The translations under genes were made by a program, and so were the position numbers. Below the pieces are notes generated by a model, which saw only the letters and a list, made by a program, of their open reading frames with translations, made no database searches and was not told the DNA's origin. Positions 18,658-27,708 of a stretch of DNA of 52,215 nucleotides are shown piece by piece; position 1 is the first letter of the stretch; each line of letters begins with the position of its first letter. Source of the stretch: Microcaldota archaeon (GTDB lineage: Archaea > Micrarchaeota > Micrarchaeia > Micrarchaeales > Micrarchaeaceae); the NCBI GenBank assembly GCA_021801355.1, contig JAJYYB010000012.1, positions 1 to 52,215 of the forward strand, read 5' to 3'.

Positions 18658-19710
18658 TCAAAGAGGCTCAAGCCCCAGGTCGTTGCTTGATTGTTTTGCA
18701 GATGCACTGGTGCTTATGATCGATGAACCCTTTACGCCCGTGAATATTGCGATTACCTCCACTTTTCCGTTGTATGACGGATCTATCCTTGCTCCCCAGA
18801 GAACATTCGCATTTGGCGCCGTCAGACCCGTCAGCCTGTTCCCGATCTCGTTTGCGTCTCCCAATGTAAGGTCTTCGCCACCGGTTATATGAAGCAGTAT
18901 TCCGGTAGCGCCCTCGTAATCAACATCAAGAAGCTTGTTCTGCAGCGTGTTCGCCACTACCTTGTCGACCCTGTCCTGCCCGCTCGCTTCGCCCACGCTT
19001 ATCATCGCAAGGCCGCCGCTCGACATTATCGTCTTAAGGTCCGCGAAGTCCAGGTTTATCAGGCTGGGCGTGTTTATCGTCTCGGATATGCCACGCACGG
19101 CCCTGGTAGTTATCTCGTCCGCAATCTTGAAAGCCTCCTCTATAGCCACATTAGGGTAGAGATTGACCAGCTTCTGGTTATCTATCACTATCAGCGTATC
19201 GACATTCTTGCTCAGCTCCTCTATGCCCTTCTTCGCAGTGGCTATCCTAACGCCCTCCAACCTGAACGGGAATGTTACTACACCTATGACTATTGCGCCG
19301 CTGCGTTTTGCAACATCGGCCACTATGGGCGCTGCACCGGTGCCCGTTCCGCCGCCCATGCCTGCGGCTACGAAAACAAGGTTGTAGTTGTTCAACGCCG
19401 ACTCAATGGTAGAGCGCGAATATTCTGCCGCCCTGGCGCCGACCTGCGGGAAACCGCCTGCGCCTAAACCCCTCGTAAGATTGTCGCCTATCAGGATCCT
19501 GCGTATCGAGGGCTCAAGACTGTTGAGGTGCTTTGCGTCAGTATTGACGGCCACTAGTGAAGCGCCCTTCACTCCGGTCCTGCACAGCCTCTGTATAGTG
19601 TTGCTCCCCCCGCCGCCTACGCCGCACACTGCGATCTTCGCCCTGAAAAATTCATCATCGTCCTGGCCATTGGTTAAAGCGCTAGACAGTATGTCCATGA
19701 TATCACGCAT
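18658..19710 (-). CDS. ftsZ: Cell division protein FtsZ
   Basis: About 350 residues. Tubulin-like GTPase that polymerises at the division site. The nucleotide-binding core is complete: VCGVGGGGSNT (T1), AVNTDAKHL, and the tubulin signature GMGGGTGTGAAP near residue 123, followed by TLIVIDNQKL, the T7 loop FADLKTIMSSGG and RGISETI. The C-terminal tail is short, with no obvious conserved partner-binding peptide. ATG at 19710 is chosen from the TATA box at 19729-19736; ATG at 19716 adds two residues. Only one ftsZ lies in the window; many archaea carry two, so paralogue type (FtsZ1/FtsZ2) is not assigned. Confidence 0.96.
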   Translation of the reverse strand: MRDIMDILSSALTNGQDDDEFFRAKIAVCGVGGGGSNTIQRLCRTGVKGASLVAVNTDAKHLNSLEPSIRRILIGDNLTRGLGAGGFPQVGARAAEYSRSTIESALNNYNLVFVAAGMGGGTGTGAAPIVADVAKRSGAIVIGVVTFPFRLEGVRIATAKKGIEELSKNVDTLIVIDNQKLVNLYPNVAIEEAFKIADEITTRAVRGISETINTPSLINLDFADLKTIMSSGGLAMISVGEASGQDRVDKVVANTLQNKLLDVDYEGATGILLHITGGEDLTLGDANEIGNRLTGLTAPNANVLWGARIDPSYNGKVEVIAIFTGVKGSSIISTSASAKQSSNDLGLEPL

Positions 19711-19728
19711 AAACATGGAACAAAAAAG

Positions 19729-19736
19729 CTATAAAA
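19729..19736 (-). promoter_or_regulatory. TATA box for ftsZ
   Basis: TTTTATAG on the minus strand, centred about 23-26 bases before the ATGs at 19710 and 19716, again implying a leaderless mRNA. Confidence 0.55.
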
Positions 19737-19928
19737 TGTATTCCTTATAATAGTATCAGATACAAGACTGCTCAGTATGAGCGGGAATCCAGTACTGTGT
19801 CAGATAACGCATTTCTTTTCGTAAGTGAAGCTCGTGGGCCAGCCTTCTTTGGTAGGCTCTTCGTTGGATTCAGGGGCGCCCATAAGCCACTTGACATCGC
19901 ATCGGATGGTATGGTAGAGTGATCGCGC

Positions 19929-20975
19929 ATGGACAAGGGCTTCATAAGGTCGATAATACTCTCGCTCGCGTCATCGCTCACTCTCGGCGGGTGGCTTTTG
20001 CTCTCAATGAAGGCGATAAGCACCTACCCTGCGCTTGACTACTACATACTGATGTCGTTCTTCGCATTCATCTTCCTAATGGTATGGCAGGCGCTCAGGA
20101 ACAAGCCCATATCAAGACCTAAGCCGAGGGTGATAGTCAATGGCGTGCTGTTCGCTGCGGAGCTTATGATATTCCTCTCGATAGTCAACAGCCAGAACAT
20201 AGTAATGCTTTCGGCCCTCATAACGCTCAACATAATAGTATTCACGATTATCAACATATTCCTGCACAAGGAAGTGATAAACAAGCACATAGCGATAAGG
20301 ATAACCGTATCCGCGCTCCTTATAATAGCGGCGGTGGACCTGATATACGGGCTGAACGAGAGTACCGGTTTCACAGCGCTCACACAAGCGGACTTCTACA
20401 TGGCCTTCCTCCTTGTCATAATCTTCGGAATCACGAACTACATGTTCTCGTACAACAGCAAGAGGGTGGTGAACGAGGAGAATTTCATATTCTGGATACT
20501 GCTCAGCGGCTTCACTTTCAGCATGCTGCTATTCGCGGCGATAGGCTCCGGACTTGACGTGGAGAGGGGCCTCATATATTATGCTATGGCCGGCGGCATG
20601 CTCATGTTCGCAGGCATATCGAGCATGGCCTACGGCTATAGGTATCTCGCCTACTACAAGAACGTCATGCGCTTCGTTGGCACGAATGTGCTCTTCCTGC
20701 TCAGCGAGATGGACGTTATATTCATAGCGATATTGTATTCCATATTCATAGACGCCATAAGCTCCTACGTTCTAGGCGCCATAGCGCTCATACTCTTCTC
20801 CATGGTCGTCATATCTACGATAGAGGACAGGAGGAGCCAGACGAACATATTCACGCACATAGTGGCTAACGCAGTGGAGAAGGAGGCCGAGCAGCTCGGG
20901 ATAATGCTAAGGCCACATAGGATGGCGCAACGCAGGGGTAGGCGCAGGAACAGGGCGCATAAGCGCAATGAATGA
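19929..20975 (+). CDS. EamA/DMT-like ten-helix transporter
   Basis: 348 residues with about ten hydrophobic segments in two halves (residues 8-155 and 165-310), the plan of the drug/metabolite transporter superfamily. The first half ends in a glycine-containing helix (IIAAVDLIYG), as expected of EamA repeats. The C-terminal 25 residues are very basic and Arg-rich (RRGRRRNRAHKRNE), probably cytosolic; this tail is unusual for the family and could contact RNA or lipid headgroups. Substrate is unknown. The ATG at 19929 is the first good start. It stands between ftsZ (divergent) and the L10e gene. Confidence 0.7.
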   Translation: MDKGFIRSIILSLASSLTLGGWLLLSMKAISTYPALDYYILMSFFAFIFLMVWQALRNKPISRPKPRVIVNGVLFAAELMIFLSIVNSQNIVMLSALITLNIIVFTIINIFLHKEVINKHIAIRITVSALLIIAAVDLIYGLNESTGFTALTQADFYMAFLLVIIFGITNYMFSYNSKRVVNEENFIFWILLSGFTFSMLLFAAIGSGLDVERGLIYYAMAGGMLMFAGISSMAYGYRYLAYYKNVMRFVGTNVLFLLSEMDVIFIAILYSIFIDAISSYVLGAIALILFSMVVISTIEDRRSQTNIFTHIVANAVEKEAEQLGIMLRPHRMAQRRGRRRNRAHKRNE

Positions 20976-21082
20976 AGATGTGCTGGCTTACAGCGCGTTT
21001 CCCGTTATGAATATATAGCTTTTCGTACATTAAATTACGGACTTGTTTTGATAAACTGTTATCATAAGGTCTGTTGGTAAAA

Positions 21083-21604
21083 ATGGCTAGATTGAGACCG
21101 GCAAGGACTATGAGGTATCCTAACTCCCAGGCTTGGGCGAGGTACTCGCTTAAGAAGCCGAGGAAGAACTACATCAGGGCTCTGCCGCACACGAGTTTGC
21201 TCATATTCAACATGGGAGTTGACAACCCCGGATATGACCTGAAGATGACGATGAACCCGCAGAGGGATATACAGCTCAGGTCGAACGCGCTTGAGGCTGC
21301 CAGGCAGGTCGCCAACAAGTACCTCGAAACGACCATACCTCAGGGCTACTTCTTCAAGGTTCTCGTGTACCCGCACAATGTCATAAGGGAGCACAAGATG
21401 GCAACAGGAGCGGGAGCGGACAGGATATCGCAGGGCATGAGCCTGGCCTTCGGAAGGCCGATATCGATAGCTGCAAGGATCAGGGAAGACCAACCGATAT
21501 TCATGATAAAGACGAGCGCAAAGAACAGGCAGGTAGTCAACGAGGCTTTCAGGAGGGCCTCCTCCAAGCTGTCCGGCACGTATAAGATAAGGCTAACTGC
21601 TTAA
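21083..21604 (+). CDS. rpl10e: Ribosomal protein L10e (uL16 family)
   Basis: 173 residues, the usual archaeal length. It opens MARLRPARTMRYPNSQAW and contains IFNMG, LRSNALEAARQVANKYL, VYPHNVIREHKM, the AGADRISQGM loop and FGRPISIAARI, all typical of L10e/uL16, a large-subunit protein near the peptidyl-transferase and tRNA-docking region. ATG at 21083 is chosen over 21074, since the family begins MA-R-P. It precedes dph2 by 36 bases. Confidence 0.95.
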   Translation: MARLRPARTMRYPNSQAWARYSLKKPRKNYIRALPHTSLLIFNMGVDNPGYDLKMTMNPQRDIQLRSNALEAARQVANKYLETTIPQGYFFKVLVYPHNVIREHKMATGAGADRISQGMSLAFGRPISIAARIREDQPIFMIKTSAKNRQVVNEAFRRASSKLSGTYKIRLTA

Positions 21605-21640
21605 TCCTAAAGTACGCGGCAGCCCGCCAGGCATATCCCC

Positions 21641-22567
21641 ATGAGAATCCTATTGCAGTTCCCCGAAGGACTGAAGCAGTACGCTCTGGAGCACGCAAAA
21701 AAACTTGAGGCAGAGGGCAACAAGGTCTTCATATCTGCTTCCCCTACATTCGGCGCATGTGACCTTGCGCTTGACGAGGCGAGGGCACTCAAGGCGGACA
21801 AACTGGTGCATTTCGGGCATGCGGAGTTCCATCACGTGGACTTCAATGTCGAGTACGTAAAATACGAGATGGACGCACCGCTGGAAATCCTCCGGGAGTC
21901 GCTCGCCGTGCTTAAGGACTACAAGACAATAGGCTTAGTGACCACGATACAGCACGTCCACCAGCTGGAGGCGATAAAGAGGTTTTACGAGTCGAACGGC
22001 AAGACGGTTATTATAGGCAAGCCGTATGGTTTCGCAAAGCAGCCTGGTCAAATACTCGGCTGCGACATAGGCAGTGCCGCGACAGTTGACAGGCAGGTAG
22101 ATGCGCACGTCTATTTCGGCGGGGGGCTTTTCCATCCTCTTGGCGCAGCTCTCGCCACGAGCAAGCCTTTCCTCGTTGTGGAGCCGTTCGAGAACAAGGT
22201 GGAGTTCATAGACAGGTACAGGTCGGTCTACCATAAGAGGAGCAATGGGAGGATACTCGCAGCGATGGATGCGAAGAACTTCGGCATACTCGTAAGCACC
22301 AAGAACGGGCAGCACAACATTAGGCTGGCGGAGGTGATAAAGAGCAAGGTTGAGGCCTCGGGCCTCAAGGCGGGAGTGCTTGTCGCCAACACATTTGACT
22401 TCTATTCGATTGGCAACATGCTGGAATTCGACGCTTTTGTGAATACCGCATGCCCTAGGATCTCGATAGACGACCCTGTTAGGATAGGGAAGCCGCTGCT
22501 GAGCGCGAACGAACTTATGGAAGTCCTTAAGATAAAGGGCGAGCTTGCAGGCCAGCGAACCGTATAA
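21641..22567 (+). CDS. dph2: Diphthamide biosynthesis enzyme Dph2
   Basis: 308 residues. Catalyses the first step of diphthamide formation on the EF-2 histidine, transferring the 3-amino-3-carboxypropyl group of SAM by non-canonical radical chemistry. The three cysteines that hold the 4Fe-4S cluster, one per domain, are visible in FGACDLA (near residue 46), ILGCDIG (near 140) and NTACPRIS (near 272). PEGL near the N-terminus and the FGGGLFHPLG segment also fit. Archaea use a Dph2 homodimer, so this gene alone can supply the step. Next to L10e, it adds to a translation-related neighbourhood. Confidence 0.94.
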   Translation: MRILLQFPEGLKQYALEHAKKLEAEGNKVFISASPTFGACDLALDEARALKADKLVHFGHAEFHHVDFNVEYVKYEMDAPLEILRESLAVLKDYKTIGLVTTIQHVHQLEAIKRFYESNGKTVIIGKPYGFAKQPGQILGCDIGSAATVDRQVDAHVYFGGGLFHPLGAALATSKPFLVVEPFENKVEFIDRYRSVYHKRSNGRILAAMDAKNFGILVSTKNGQHNIRLAEVIKSKVEASGLKAGVLVANTFDFYSIGNMLEFDAFVNTACPRISIDDPVRIGKPLLSANELMEVLKIKGELAGQRTV

Positions 22568-22651
22568 GCCTGTGCTATTCAATCCTCAAAAAAATCCGAT
22601 ATGAAGAGTTGTTGGATAGCGTAAGGCATCGTGCATCATACACACTGATTG

Positions 22652-22709
22652 TAAATTAAAAAGTAAAGAAAGAGAAATCAAAAATTAAAGAAAGAAAAAA
22701 GAAAAAGAC
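22652..22709 (-). terminator. T-rich terminator of pilin copy 1
   Basis: Read on the minus strand, this is a run of T/C with multiple TTTT-TTTTTT tracts starting about 10 bases after the pilin stop. Archaeal RNA polymerase terminates at such U-tracts. The same tract follows copy 2. Confidence 0.6.
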
Positions 22710-22719
22710 TGAAATGCCT

Positions 22720-23301
22720 TCAGTGAGTCGACTTTATTGCCAGTGTTCCTATCTTGGCGAAGTTCGTCGGTTGAGCGCACGGCCCGGTTGTGCAGTAGCT
22801 TACCCATATGTAGCCATAGAACGGCGTCCCGATAACTGGGTCTATAGGCATGCCACCTGCTTCAGTCATAGTTGGTGTATTACCGAATGTCACAGTGTAT
22901 ATCTGGCCGGACTGCAATGTTCCTATTGGAACCGTGTTGCCTGATACGTCGGTAGATCCACCGCCAGTCATATTAAGTGGTACTCCTATTACGTTGGCCG
23001 AGCCAGATGTTAAGGTCTCTCCCTCCTGTGCTACGAAAACGTTGACCGAGTAGAACGTCTGCCCGGTGTTCTGACCGAACTGGAACGTTATATTAGACCC
23101 GCTAGACGTAGCAGAAAATACCGGACTGGCGCATATGAACCCTGCCTGCGCGATGCAAGCCTGCGGTGTCCCGCCTGTGCCGAACACTCCCAGCTCGAAC
23201 AATGCTGCCAGAACCACTGCGATTATCAAGATGGCCCATCCGTAGGTCATCAGGTACTCCATAGCGCTCTGTGCCTTTAGCGTCTTTTTATTGTGTATCA
23301 T
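22720..23301 (-). CDS. Class III signal peptide pilin-like protein, copy 1
   Basis: 193 residues. The N-terminus, with basic residues then AQSAMEYLMTYGWAILIIAVV, is a class III (type IV pilin-like) signal peptide: cleavage just before QSAMEYL leaves a hydrophobic assembly helix. The rest is a small beta-rich, Ser/Thr/Gly-rich domain with two early Cys (ACIAQAGFIC) and a late pair (SYCTTGPC), likely disulfides outside the cell. It should be exported, cut by an EppA/FlaK-like peptidase and assembled into a filament, though no assembly ATPase is in the window. Copy 2 (24387-24965) is identical over about the first 125 residues. The same N-terminal module recurs in the gene at 33934. Confidence 0.85.
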   Translation of the reverse strand: MIHNKKTLKAQSAMEYLMTYGWAILIIAVVLAALFELGVFGTGGTPQACIAQAGFICASPVFSATSSGSNITFQFGQNTGQTFYSVNVFVAQEGETLTSGSANVIGVPLNMTGGGSTDVSGNTVPIGTLQSGQIYTVTFGNTPTMTEAGGMPIDPVIGTPFYGYIWVSYCTTGPCAQPTNFAKIGTLAIKSTH

Positions 23302-23547
23302 AGATACCCCTTATATTCTATAATTCTTACAGACTGGCAATAATATATAGCTTTCCATAAAAGCGGCTTCATCCCATAAATACTTGCTATCGATTTTCTG
23401 ATTCGATGTCGAGGAAGCGAAAATTCTGTGCCATGGATGGCGTGTTGGGCACTTTGTACCACCGCGACAACATCCAAGAGTGATAGAAGCCGGTTGCGCG
23501 TCCATGCAATAACGTATCCACTACGTTTGAATGGCCAGAAACGGTCG

Positions 23548-24258
23548 TCACCGGTCGCACTTTATCCAGAATGGAAACCCAAGGCTCCTTGCAGTCCTGT
23601 CGTAGAGCAGTTGCTTGATGTTGTACGCGAGGATGCGCGGCGCAATCATGGTGTTCCTTGCCTTTATCCTGATGGTGCGCACATTGTTCCCGTACCCCAA
23701 TCTTTATGGCTGAGTTTACTGCCTCTATCACAGACCTCGTGTGATAGACTGCGTCGTAGATCTCCTTGCGCATCGTGGCCAACTGCACCATCCTCTTCCA
23801 CGCCCTTGAACCGCCCGCCTTCACCATCGTGTTCCTTTTCATGGAGAAGAATGGTTTGCCGTTCTTCTCCACAACGATGTCGCAGTTCTTCCTCGACAGA
23901 TATCCCGCGTCGGCCATTACTCTCAGGATCTCTTTGAGGTCGCGCAAGATGAAACCGAGATACCTCGAATCATTGCGGCTACACTTGGTTATACGGTATT
24001 CGACTACTGCATGTCAACGCAGTTCGACCGCAAGATGCAACTTCACGTTGTCCCTCCGCCTGTTCCTCCTGCCGATCCTTATGTCGTACCATGCACTGCT
24101 CGGCCTCAATCTTATCCCGGTGGAATCCACTACGATACTGCATCTCTTCCTCAACAGCTTCTTCCTATGGCTTATCGCTTTCCGTATTACTTGTCTTTAG
24201 GCGTCCATGGGACTCGCTGTGGCCTTCTTCCATTTATGGAAATCGGGAATGTTATATC
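23548..24258 (-). pseudogene. Degenerate IS5/IS4-superfamily DDE transposase
   Basis: The minus strand carries a broken DDE transposase. Reading left from about 24258 one frame gives a segment with the first catalytic Asp (IVVDSTGIRLR), WYDIRIGRRNRRRDNVKLH, a stop codon, then VMADAGYLSRKN (second Asp) and YHTRSVIEAVNSAIK (third acidic residue). Two in-frame stops are present. Near 23700 a frameshift moves the C-terminus (IRIKARNTMIAPRILAYNIK) to another frame, ending at 23548. No clean terminal inverted repeats were found. It sits exactly between the two pilin repeats and is surely inactive. Confidence 0.85.
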
Positions 24259-24318
24259 GGAGGAATGAGGCTTCTGATATGCATTCTGCAGGGCATCGTG
24301 CATCATACACGCCGATTG

Positions 24319-24374
24319 TAAATTAAAAAGTAAAGAAAGAGAAATCAAAAATTAAAGAAAGAAAAAAGAAAAAG
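24319..24374 (-). terminator. T-rich terminator of pilin copy 2
   Basis: Same pyrimidine-rich tract with T-runs as after copy 1, starting about 12 bases past the pilin stop on the minus strand. Confidence 0.6.
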
Positions 24375-24386
24375 ACTGAAATGCCT

Positions 24387-24965
24387 TCAGTGCGTCGACT
24401 TTATTGCCAGTGTTCCTACCTTAGCGAAGTTCGTCGGTTGAGCGCACGGCCCGGTTGTGCAGTAGCTTACCCATATGTAGCCATAGAACGCCGTCCCGAT
24501 AACTGGGTCTATAGGCATGCCACCTGCTTTAGTCATACTGTTAGCACCGAACGACACAGTGTATATCTGGCCGGACTGCAATGTTCCTATGGGAACCGAG
24601 TTGCCTGTTACGTCGGTAGATCCACCGCCAGTCATATTAAGTGGTACTCCTATTACGTTGGCCGAGCCAGATGTTAAGGTCTCTCCCTCCTGTGCTACGA
24701 AAACGTTGACCGAGTAGAACGTCTGCCCGGTGTTCTGACCGAACTGGAACGTTATATTAGACCCGCTAGACGTAGCAGAAAATACCGGACTGGCGCATAT
24801 GAACCCTGCCTGCGCGATGCAAGCCTGCGGTGTCCCGCCTGTGCCGAACACTCCCAGCTCGAACAATGCTGCCAGAACCACTGCGATTATCAAGATGGCC
24901 CATCCGTAGGTCATCAGGTACTCCATAGCGCTCTGTGCCTTTAGCGTCTTTTTATTGTGTATCAT
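24387..24965 (-). CDS. Class III signal peptide pilin-like protein, copy 2
   Basis: 192 residues. Signal peptide, hydrophobic helix and first about 125 residues equal those of copy 1. Differences lie in the C-terminal third: STDVTGNS in place of STDVSGNT, SFGANSMTKAGG in place of TFGNTPTMTEAGG, and single changes near the end. A one-codon length difference keeps the frame. The upstream minus-strand TATA-like stretch differs from that of copy 1 because the repeat ends at 25004, so the two copies may be expressed differently. Role as a filament or surface subunit is inferred from the signal peptide. Confidence 0.85.
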   Translation of the reverse strand: MIHNKKTLKAQSAMEYLMTYGWAILIIAVVLAALFELGVFGTGGTPQACIAQAGFICASPVFSATSSGSNITFQFGQNTGQTFYSVNVFVAQEGETLTSGSANVIGVPLNMTGGGSTDVTGNSVPIGTLQSGQIYTVSFGANSMTKAGGMPIDPVIGTAFYGYIWVSYCTTGPCAQPTNFAKVGTLAIKSTH

Positions 24966-25203
24966 AGATACCCCTTATATTCTATAATTCTTACAGACTG
25001 GCAAGATATAAATAGTTTTTGGTGACCTGGGCATTATTGGCGTGGCGCTTTCGGCATAGGTCCGTGCAGCGTGCCGGTAAGCATCCGTCTGTGTCAGGTT
25101 TTGCATGGGGCCTGACTTACAAATGTTTATTCAACACTCCCGAAAGTCTTCAAAAACAATTTAAGGCTATAAGTCAAGTATTGTATAGCTGATTGGTGGT
25201 GAA

Positions 25204-26475
25204 ATGGGAGAAGAATTGAATCCGTTTAAGATAGCGCAGGAGCAGCTGGACGAGGCTGCAGAGATAATGGGACTAGACAAGCAGGCGCACGCGCTCCTGA
25301 GGGAGCCAAAGCGCACGCTCATAGTGAACATACCGGTGAAGATGAGGGACGGCCACACTGAGACTTTCACTGGCTTCAGGGTGCAGTACAACGATGCCAG
25401 GGGGCCGGCCAAGGGAGGGATAAGGTTCCACCCTGCAGAGACGCTGGACACCGTGAAGGCGCTTTCCGCTTGGATGACATGGAAATGCTCGCTTGCGGAC
25501 ATACCTTTCGGGGGAGGCAAGGGAGGTGTCATATGCGACCCGAAGAAGTTCAACGAGGTGGAGCTAGAGAACCTGTCAAGAGGCTACATGAGGGCGATAG
25601 CAGATTTCATAGGCCCGAAGACCGACGTGCCTGCGCCTGACGTTTACACCACGCCGCAGATAATGGGGTGGATGCTTGACGAGTACACGAGGAAGGTAGG
25701 CCACAACGAATTTGACACCATAACGGGGAAGCCTGTCGAGGTCTGGGGATCGGAGGGCAGGATGGACTCGACGGCCCTCGGAGGGATGTTCGTCATGAGG
25801 GAGGCGGCGAAGGCCCTCAAGCTGAACCTGAAGAAGTCGAAGATAGCGGTGCAGGGATTCGGGAACGCGGGCAAGTTCGCTTACACGCTCTCCAAGGAGA
25901 TGTTCGGGGCCAAGGTGGTGGCCATAAGCGACTCGGAAGGGGGCGTCTATGATCCTGACGGGCTGGACCTGAAGAAGCTGGACGAGGCGAAGGAGAAGAC
26001 CGGCAGCGTGAAGAACTACAAGAGCAAGAACGCCAAGCAGATAACCAACGAGAAGCTGCTGGAGCTCGATGTCGACATACTCATACCGGCAGCCATAGAG
26101 AACCAGGTGAGGAAGGACAACGCCGATGATATAAAGGCCAAGCTCCTGCTCGAGCTCGCGAACGGACCGGTTACGCCGGACGCCACACAGATACTTTTCG
26201 AGAAGGGAGTAATGGACCTGCCGGACTTCCTGGTCAACAGCGGAGGCGTGATAGGTTCGTACTTCGAGTGGGCGCAGAACATAAGCAGCTACTATTGGGA
26301 CACCAAGAGGTTCCATGACGAGCTCGACAGGACGATAACGAAGTCGTTCAAGGACACTATAGCGATGCAGAAGGGCTATGCCGACAAGGGGAAGAAGATA
26401 TCAGAGCGCATGGCCGCGTACGTCATAGCCGTTGACAGGGTGGCGAAGGCCATGAAGGCGCGCGGCTGGTACTGA
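25204..26475 (+). CDS. gdhA: Glutamate dehydrogenase
   Basis: 423 residues, the hexameric archaeal/bacterial size. Interconverts glutamate and 2-oxoglutarate plus ammonia with NAD(P). The substrate domain has GPAKGGIRFHP, the catalytic-lysine loop GGGKGGVICDP and DVPAPDVYT; the Rossmann domain has VQGFGNAGKF followed by AISDSEGGVYDP, where the residue after the first strand suggests no firm cofactor choice. VNSGGVIGSYFEWAQN is the usual late signature. A GGTGGTGA Shine-Dalgarno-like motif lies just before ATG 25204, and a TATA-like stretch near 25160 would give a short leader, unlike most genes here. Confidence 0.96.
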   Translation: MGEELNPFKIAQEQLDEAAEIMGLDKQAHALLREPKRTLIVNIPVKMRDGHTETFTGFRVQYNDARGPAKGGIRFHPAETLDTVKALSAWMTWKCSLADIPFGGGKGGVICDPKKFNEVELENLSRGYMRAIADFIGPKTDVPAPDVYTTPQIMGWMLDEYTRKVGHNEFDTITGKPVEVWGSEGRMDSTALGGMFVMREAAKALKLNLKKSKIAVQGFGNAGKFAYTLSKEMFGAKVVAISDSEGGVYDPDGLDLKKLDEAKEKTGSVKNYKSKNAKQITNEKLLELDVDILIPAAIENQVRKDNADDIKAKLLLELANGPVTPDATQILFEKGVMDLPDFLVNSGGVIGSYFEWAQNISSYYWDTKRFHDELDRTITKSFKDTIAMQKGYADKGKKISERMAAYVIAVDRVAKAMKARGWY

Positions 26476-26497
26476 AAGCGTTAGATAGAAGATTGTG

Positions 26498-26542
26498 TCG
26501 TGAATCTTATCGATTCACGATTTTCTATTTCTTTTTATATTT
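26498..26542. terminator. Hairpin terminator between gdhA and fni
   Basis: A perfect 9-bp stem (26498-26506 with 26512-26520, 5-base loop) is followed by a T-rich tract to 26542. It starts 22 bases after the gdhA stop. The convergent fni gene ends at 26555, so the hairpin may end both transcripts. Confidence 0.6.
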
Positions 26543-26554
26543 ATTATAGGTAGC

Positions 26555-27652
26555 TCAGGCGCGGTCGTAAACCTCGCACCAGTCCTTCAGTTCTCCGGTG
26601 ATGACATGCCTCGCCTTCTTCAGCTCGGCTATGTTCCTTGATCCGGTGATGAACATCGCAGTCTTGAGCGCGAAGATCGTCTCGTCGATGTATTCCTTCA
26701 CTTTTGCGCCCGAGATGGTAGCCGGCCTTAACAGGGGCCAGGCCATCGCGCACAGGTCTGCGCCCATGGCTATGGCCTTGGCCATCTCCAGGCCGTTGCG
26801 TATCCCTCCGGATGCCACCACAGGCAGCTTGACCGCTTTCCTTACGCCGTAAAGCGCGGCTGCTGTAGGTATGCCCCAATCCCACAGGATGTTGCCGGCC
26901 TTGAACTTGAGGCCCATGTTCGCCTCTTTCGCCCTGTACGATTCCACGCCTGACCAGCTTGTCCCGCCCATACCGGCTATCTCTATCGCAGCCACGCCGG
27001 CGGACTGGAGCTTCTTCGCTGTCGTGTCCGATATCCCGGCGCCGACCTCCTTCGCTATAACCGGCTTGTCCAGCCCTGCGGACAGCTCCTTTATCCTCTT
27101 GAGCACGTTGCCGAACCTCGGCTCGCCCTCAGGCTGGATCGCTTCTTGTAGGGGGTTCAGGTGGACGTACAGCGCGTCCGCGTCAAGCATCTCTACGAGC
27201 TTTTTGGCGGCCTCGATGCTGAACCCTTCGGCAAGCTGTGCGCCCCCTATGTTCGAGCCTATGAATATGTCTGGAGCGACCTTCCTGGTTATTGAATATG
27301 TCTCTGCGAGCCCCTTCGTCAGCAGGCCTGCACGCTGACTCCCTACCGCCATCCCTATGCCGAGCTCCTCGGCGGCCTCGGCAAGATTCTTGTTCACCTT
27401 CTTTGCCATGTCCGCGCCCCCGGTCATCGCGCCTATGAAAACAGGGGCGTCGAACTTGTGGCCAAGGAACTTTGTTGATATGTCAATGTCATCGAAATCT
27501 ATCTCTGGCAGTGCGTCATTGAACAGGCGGACGTCCTCGAAGAGCGTGGTGACCTTCCTTGCCTGCACAGGCTTTTCAAGGCACAGCGTTATGCCCTCCT
27601 CCTTCCTCCTTTTTATTATGCTGACCCTCTTTTCAAGCTCCGACTTATCCAT
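26555..27652 (-). CDS. fni: Type 2 isopentenyl-diphosphate delta-isomerase
   Basis: 365 residues. FMN-dependent interconversion of isopentenyl and dimethylallyl diphosphate, needed for archaeal lipid synthesis. The TIM-barrel shows APVFIGAMTGG near residue 75, VGSQRAG, HLNPLQEAIQPEG (the conserved HLNxxQE block), KEVGAGI, GTSW and the FMN-phosphate loop VASGGIRNGLEMAKAI. The lysine-rich N-terminus (KRRKEEGI) is also typical. No mevalonate-pathway neighbour is in the window. Confidence 0.95.
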   Translation of the reverse strand: MDKSELEKRVSIIKRRKEEGITLCLEKPVQARKVTTLFEDVRLFNDALPEIDFDDIDISTKFLGHKFDAPVFIGAMTGGADMAKKVNKNLAEAAEELGIGMAVGSQRAGLLTKGLAETYSITRKVAPDIFIGSNIGGAQLAEGFSIEAAKKLVEMLDADALYVHLNPLQEAIQPEGEPRFGNVLKRIKELSAGLDKPVIAKEVGAGISDTTAKKLQSAGVAAIEIAGMGGTSWSGVESYRAKEANMGLKFKAGNILWDWGIPTAAALYGVRKAVKLPVVASGGIRNGLEMAKAIAMGADLCAMAWPLLRPATISGAKVKEYIDETIFALKTAMFITGSRNIAELKKARHVITGELKDWCEVYDRA

Positions 27653-27708
27653 TTGAATGCACTCTATTATTCATTGTAGAACAATATTTTAAATAGCGAT
27701 GTTGACTG

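Larger units (their letters stand above)
22625..23340. repeat. Long direct repeat, copy 1 (pilin cassette)
   Basis: About 716 bases, closely matching 24292-25004 in the same orientation. The unit covers a pilin gene with its 5' region and the T-rich 3' tract. About 390 bases from roughly 22947 to 23340 (5' region and first two thirds of the gene) appear identical between copies; the differences cluster in the 3' third. Confidence 0.9.
24292..25004. repeat. Long direct repeat, copy 2 (pilin cassette)
   Basis: About 713 bases matching 22625-23340. Sequence identity ends sharply at both edges: before the GGCATCGTGC at 24292 and after GACTGGCAA at 25004. The transposase relic and about 200 further bases separate the copies. 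Confidence 0.9.

Noticed and set aside
19797-19922. 41-codon GTG ORF between ftsZ and the EamA-like gene
   Set aside because: No family resemblance, no upstream signal at the right spacing, and short enough to arise by chance.
24011-24321. Plus-strand ORFs over the transposase relic
   Set aside because: They are antisense to the readable DDE transposase remnants and show no motif.
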